64,000 nucleotides of DNA from positions 112,054 to 176,053 of the forward strand of contig NZ_WHJG01000011.1 in the NCBI RefSeq assembly GCF_011682175.1, read 5' to 3'. Origin of the DNA: Massilia frigida (GTDB taxonomy: Bacteria > Pseudomonadota > Gammaproteobacteria > Burkholderiales > Burkholderiaceae_D). Positions 61,501-64,000 of the stretch are shown here, piece after piece. A program made the position numbers and the translations under genes. The notes under the pieces are model-generated. The model had not been told where the DNA came from. It made no database searches and saw only the letters and a program-made list of their open reading frames with translations. Numbering within the stretch: position 1 is the stretch's first letter; each line of letters opens with the position of its first letter.

Positions 61501-64000
61501 TAGGCGAGTCGCTCCTGCGGGTAGGCGGGATCGAGCGGCACGTAGGCGCCACCCGCCTTGAGGATGGCGAGAATGGCGACAATCATGGCCGGCGAGCGTT
61601 CCATGCGGATGCCGACGCGCGCATCGGCCGTGATACCCGCGCCGATCAGGTGGTGGGCGACGCGGTTCGCCTGCGCATTGAGTTCCGCATAGCTCAATTG
61701 CGCCTCGTCGCAGACCAGCGCAATCGCATCCGGCGTGGCGGCGGCCTGCAACTCGAACGCCAGGTGCACAGGCGGCAGCGCATCGACCATTGCGCCGGCA
61801 AGCGCCCAGTCATGGGTAAGCTGGCGGTACTCGTCGTGGCCGAGCATCGCCAGCTGGCCGACGCGCGCCTGGGGCGCCGCCACAACCGCATGCAGCAAGT
61901 TGGTGTAGTAGCCGGCCAGGCGCGCGGCGCTGGCCGGCTCGAACAGGTCCGTACTGTAGGTCAGGACCCCTTCCAGCTGGCCACCCCGCTCCACGACATC
62001 GAGTGCGAGGTCGAATTGCGTCGTACCGTCCTTCGCCGACACCGGATGCAGCACCAGGCCCGGCAACGCCATCGGCGCGGCGGCGCCGGCCTGCAGCAAA
62101 TTGAACATGACCTGGAACAGCGGCGAATGCGACAGGTTGCGCTCGGGCTGCAACGCTTCCACCAGCCGCTCGAACGGCAGGTCCTGGTTCGCCTGGGCGC
62201 CCAGCGCCGCTTCTTTCACGCGTTCCAGCAAGCCGGCGAACGTGGTGCGGCCGTCGAGTTGCGCGCGCATGACCTGTGTATTGACGAAGAAGCCGATCAG
62301 GCTTTCGGTTTCCATGCGATTGCGGTTGGCGACCGGGACGCCCACCCGCACGTCGTCCTGGCCGGACAGGCGATGCAGCATGACGTTGAATACAGCCAGC
62401 ATGGTCATGAACAGGCTTGTTCCTTGCGCCTGCCCCAACTGGCGCAGCGCGGGCGCCAGCGCCGGATCGAACGTCCAGCGGCAGGCCGCGCCCCGGCCGC
62501 TTTGCACCGGCGGGCGCGCACGGTCGGCGGGCAGGTCGAGCACGGGATGCGCGGTGCCAAGCTGCCCCTGCCAGTAAGCCAGTTGGCGATCGAGTTCTGC
62601 CCCCGAGAGGAACTGCCGCTGCCACGCGGCGAAGTCGGCGTACTGGATCGGCAACGGCGGCAAGTCGGCCCGCCCGCCTTGCAGGGCTGCCGAATACAGC
62701 AGCGCAAACTCCCTGGTGAAGATGCTCATCGACCAGTCGTCGGAAACGATATGGTGCATCGTCATCAGCAAAATATGCCCGGATTCGGCGACCTTGACGA
62801 GGCGCAGGCGCATCAACGGCCCCGCCATGAGGTCGAACGGCTGGCCGGCTTCGGCTTGGGCGATGCGCATCGCTTCCATCTCGCGCTGACCCGAAGGCAT
62901 GGCCGACAGGTCGACCAGCGGCATGGCGAGATGCAGTTGCGGCGCAATGAACTGCAACGCCGCACCACCCTCTTCCCGGAACGTCGTGCGCAAGATCTCG
63001 TGGCGTGCCACGATGTCCTGGAACGCCCGCTTGAGCGCCCCGATATCCAGGGCGCCCACCAGCCGCACCGCCGCCGCCATGTTGTAGGCCGCGCTGTGCG
63101 GTTCCAGCTGGTGCAGGAACCACAGGCGCTGCTGCGCGAACGACAGCGGCAGCGCGCCATCGCGCGGCACGGCCGGAATCGGTGCCAGATCGGCTGCGGA
63201 TGCCGGCTGTACCCGCTCGGCCAGCTGCGCAATCGTCGGCGCCTCGAACAGCGCCCGCACCGGCAGCTCGCACCGCAGTTCGGCGCGGATGCGCGACACC
63301 AGGCGCGTGGCCAGCAGCGAGTGCCCGCCCAGCATGAAGAAATTGTCGTGGATGCCGGCCGATTCGATGCCGAGTACCTCGCACCAGATGCGCACAAGCG
63401 CGGCCTCGGAGGCATTGCGCGGCGCGGCCTGCTCGCTGTCGGCGCCATACACCGGCGCCGGCAAGGCTTTGCGATCCAGCTTGCCATTCGGGTTCATCGG
63501 CATGGCGGCCAGCGGCACGAACGCCGATGGCACCATGTAGTCGGGCAGTTGCGCCGCGATGTGGCGGCGCAGGGTGTCGCCGGCCGGCGCGGCGCCGTGC
63601 GCGGTCAGGTAAGCCACCAGGCGCTTGTCGCCGGGGCGGTCTTCGCGCACCAGGATAAGCGCCTCGCGCACGGCTGGATGGCCGAGCAGGCACGCCTCGA
63701 TTTCCGGCAGCTCGATACGGAAGCCGCGGATCTTGACCTGGTGGTCGATCCGGCCCAGGTAATCGATCACGCCGTCCGGCTTCCAGCGCGCCAGGTCGCC
63801 GGTACGGTACATGCGCGCTCCGGGCGCGCCGAACGGATCGGGAACGAAGCGCTCCCCGCTCAGGTCCGGACGCCCATGGTAGCCGCGCGCCAGCAGCTCG
63901 CCGCCGATGCACAACTCGCCCGCCGCCCCGACCGGCACCGGGTTCATGTCGGCATCGAGCAGGTAGATGGCGCGCCCTGGCAGCGCTGCGCCGATCGGCA
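58596..64000 (-). CDS. non-ribosomal peptide synthetase, (A)-T-C-A-T-C, 5' end outside the window
   Basis: The frame is open to the window edge, so at least 1800 residues are seen. In order: the C-terminal part of an A domain (from 64000; RTGDLARW, PNGKLDR), T (GGHSLLAT, about 63310), C with HHIVSDD (about 62750), A with YTSGSTGKPKG (about 61370), T (about 60190), C with HHIAADG (about 59640), and a 40-residue basic tail. The pocket of the complete A domain reads D235 G236 E239 D278 S299 G301 T322 V330 S331; the acidic E239 and D278 suggest a basic substrate such as ornithine or lysine. No thioesterase. The terminal C domain would pass the chain to the next synthetase. Confidence 0.95.
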   Translation of the reverse strand, partial: PIGAALPGRAIYLLDADMNPVPVGAAGELCIGGELLARGYHGRPDLSGERFVPDPFGAPGARMYRTGDLARWKPDGVIDYLGRIDHQVKIRGFRIELPEIEACLLGHPAVREALILVREDRPGDKRLVAYLTAHGAAPAGDTLRRHIAAQLPDYMVPSAFVPLAAMPMNPNGKLDRKALPAPVYGADSEQAAPRNASEAALVRIWCEVLGIESAGIHDNFFMLGGHSLLATRLVSRIRAELRCELPVRALFEAPTIAQLAERVQPASAADLAPIPAVPRDGALPLSFAQQRLWFLHQLEPHSAAYNMAAAVRLVGALDIGALKRAFQDIVARHEILRTTFREEGGAALQFIAPQLHLAMPLVDLSAMPSGQREMEAMRIAQAEAGQPFDLMAGPLMRLRLVKVAESGHILLMTMHHIVSDDWSMSIFTREFALLYSAALQGGRADLPPLPIQYADFAAWQRQFLSGAELDRQLAYWQGQLGTAHPVLDLPADRARPPVQSGRGAACRWTFDPALAPALRQLGQAQGTSLFMTMLAVFNVMLHRLSGQDDVRVGVPVANRNRMETESLIGFFVNTQVMRAQLDGRTTFAGLLERVKEAALGAQANQDLPFERLVEALQPERNLSHSPLFQVMFNLLQAGAAAPMALPGLVLHPVSAKDGTTQFDLALDVVERGGQLEGVLTYSTDLFEPASAARLAGYYTNLLHAVVAAPQARVGQLAMLGHDEYRQLTHDWALAGAMVDALPPVHLAFELQAAATPDAIALVCDEAQLSYAELNAQANRVAHHLIGAGITADARVGIRMERSPAMIVAILAILKAGGAYVPLDPAYPQERLAYMAHDAGIALLLDALPACGAQPTHNPALPVHGQQLAYVMYTSGSTGKPKGVAMIHAALSAHVAASRDFCALKAGERVLQFSTFSFDGFVEQLYPALTCGAAVVLRGPDLWDSEELYRRIVRHRVAVADFTTAYWFHVVQDWAVRGHADYGVLRTVSIGGEAMPPEGVTAWRSAGLSHVRLLNTYGPTEATVSSTMLDCAAYVSGDLPKPAQMPIGRALPGRAIYLLDADMNPVPVGVAGELCIGGALLARGYHGRPDLSGERFVADPFGAPGARMYRTGDLARWKPDGVIDYLGRIDHQVKIRGFRIELAEIEACLLSHPAVREALILVREDRPGDKRLVAYLTAQGDAPAGDTLRRHIAAQLPDYMVPSAFVPLAAMPMSPNGKLDRKALPAPVHGADSEQAAPRNATESALARIWCEVLGVEQAGIHDNFFMLGGHSLLATRLVSRIRSELQCELPVRALFEAPTIAQLAERVQPASADELAPIPLAPRDGALPLSFAQQRLWFLHQLEPESAAYNMPAAVRLAGELDVAALEQAFGAIVARHETLRTTFREVGGEAAQVIAAQLHIPMPLADVREEEVGALIGAEVERPFDLMRGPVLRVKLLRLSASEHVLLLVMHHIAADGWSISVLVRELGALYAAFKDGRDYPLPPLAIQYADFAAWQRKRLAGGELARQLAYWRAQLGSDHPVLTLPADRPRPAVMSGNGERYRFHIDSTVTQQLQALSRSQGASLFMTLLTVFDVWLYAQTGRRDPVVGTDIANRNRSETEGLLGFFINQLALRADLSGNPAFDALLARTRHRVLDAYTHQDLPFNKLVEAINPVRSLAYTPLFQVKLVLQNQADEALVLAGLEIRPQPLEGEQAEFDLLLVVTEMAGGLECILKYSTDLFEHATVAAFAAQLGALLARCGAEPAATLDALAHTVSSMAQETRLARQHAHSTHGLGKLQATRRKSISLNTASSLKDAQQ
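59940..60868 (-). repeat. intragenic module repeat, copy 1
   Basis: This segment (A-domain C-terminal part, carrier domain, start of the condensation domain) is nearly identical at the DNA level to 63072-64000, at a constant offset of 3132 bases, which is exactly 1044 codons or one C-A-T module. It reflects module duplication or gene conversion inside the synthetase gene. Confidence 0.85.
63072..64000 (-). repeat. intragenic module repeat, copy 2
   Basis: Partner of 59940-60868 with the same 3132-base offset. The matching region runs to the window edge and probably continues beyond it. Differences are scattered single bases, mostly in third codon positions and a few residues such as E/A, P/A and G/S exchanges. 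Confidence 0.85.

Overview
The window is a 64 kb, GC-rich (roughly 64 % by eye), gene-dense chromosomal segment of a beta-proteobacterium. Gene content and protein style (SDR-type threonine dehydrogenase with kbl, epimerase-rich housekeeping, TorF-family porin, dCACHE chemoreceptor with a C-terminal EWDEF tether, many TonB receptors, Sel1 proteins) suggest Burkholderiales, probably Oxalobacteraceae (Massilia/Duganella/Janthinobacterium type). This is inferred from recognition, not from a search. No rRNA, tRNA, CRISPR array, prophage or complete IS element was seen.

Layout. 1-2.5 kb: 3' half of a malonate decarboxylase operon (mdcE end, mdcG, mdcB, mdcH). 2.5-5.5 kb: thrC-moeA-moaD on the other strand. 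5.5-6.3 kb: AT-rich intergenic stretch carrying a MITE-like element with terminal inverted repeats and a target duplication. 6.3-9 kb: an unassigned three-gene envelope cassette (Cys/Gly-rich secreted protein, thioredoxin-like lipoprotein, anchored Sel1-like protein). 9-11.2 kb: NAD(P)-binding protein and a catalytically odd IMPase-like protein, divergent from a TetR regulator. 11.3-13.5 kb: a long disordered protein and an orphan Phd/YefM antitoxin whose toxin survives only as a scar. 13.6-18.7 kb: threonine catabolism operon kbl-tdh-sdaA plus a SMI1/KNR4 gene, divergent from an XRE-cupin regulator. 19-20.4 kb: a frameshifted ceramidase-like gene and a small unknown. 20.4-27.3 kb: prolyl oligopeptidase, cupredoxin plus GGDEF/EAL pair, Sel1 protein. 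27.5-32 kb: ZnuD-like TonB receptor with a small Cys protein, DEDDh exonuclease, YegD-like Hsp70. 32-35.4 kb: LacI regulator and an orphan cytochrome oxidase subunit I. 35.7-38.6 kb: chemoreceptor and TorF porin. 39-42.4 kb: siderophore-type esterase, a ruined TonB receptor and a serine beta-lactamase-like protein. 42.4-46.7 kb: an AbiEii-like nucleotidyltransferase with a partner, ethanolamine-type permease and small unknowns. 46.8-49.2 kb: TetR, SDR, TatD hydrolase.

49.3-64 kb is the most coherent accessory system: a minus-strand siderophore-type NRPS locus read right to left as NRPS (A-T-C-A-T-C, cut by the window edge), a SyrP/TauD-like non-haem iron hydroxylase, NRPS (C*-A-T-C), a TonB siderophore receptor and a SyrD/PvdE-type exporter. 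The first C-like domain of the second NRPS has lost both histidines of HHxxxDG and follows a normal C domain at the end of the first NRPS. The best reading is an interface domain that recruits the hydroxylase. The adenylation pocket read by alignment to GrsA (D-S-A-L-I-A-E-V-W-K) resembles the histidine code, so the predicted product is a peptide siderophore containing beta-hydroxyhistidine.
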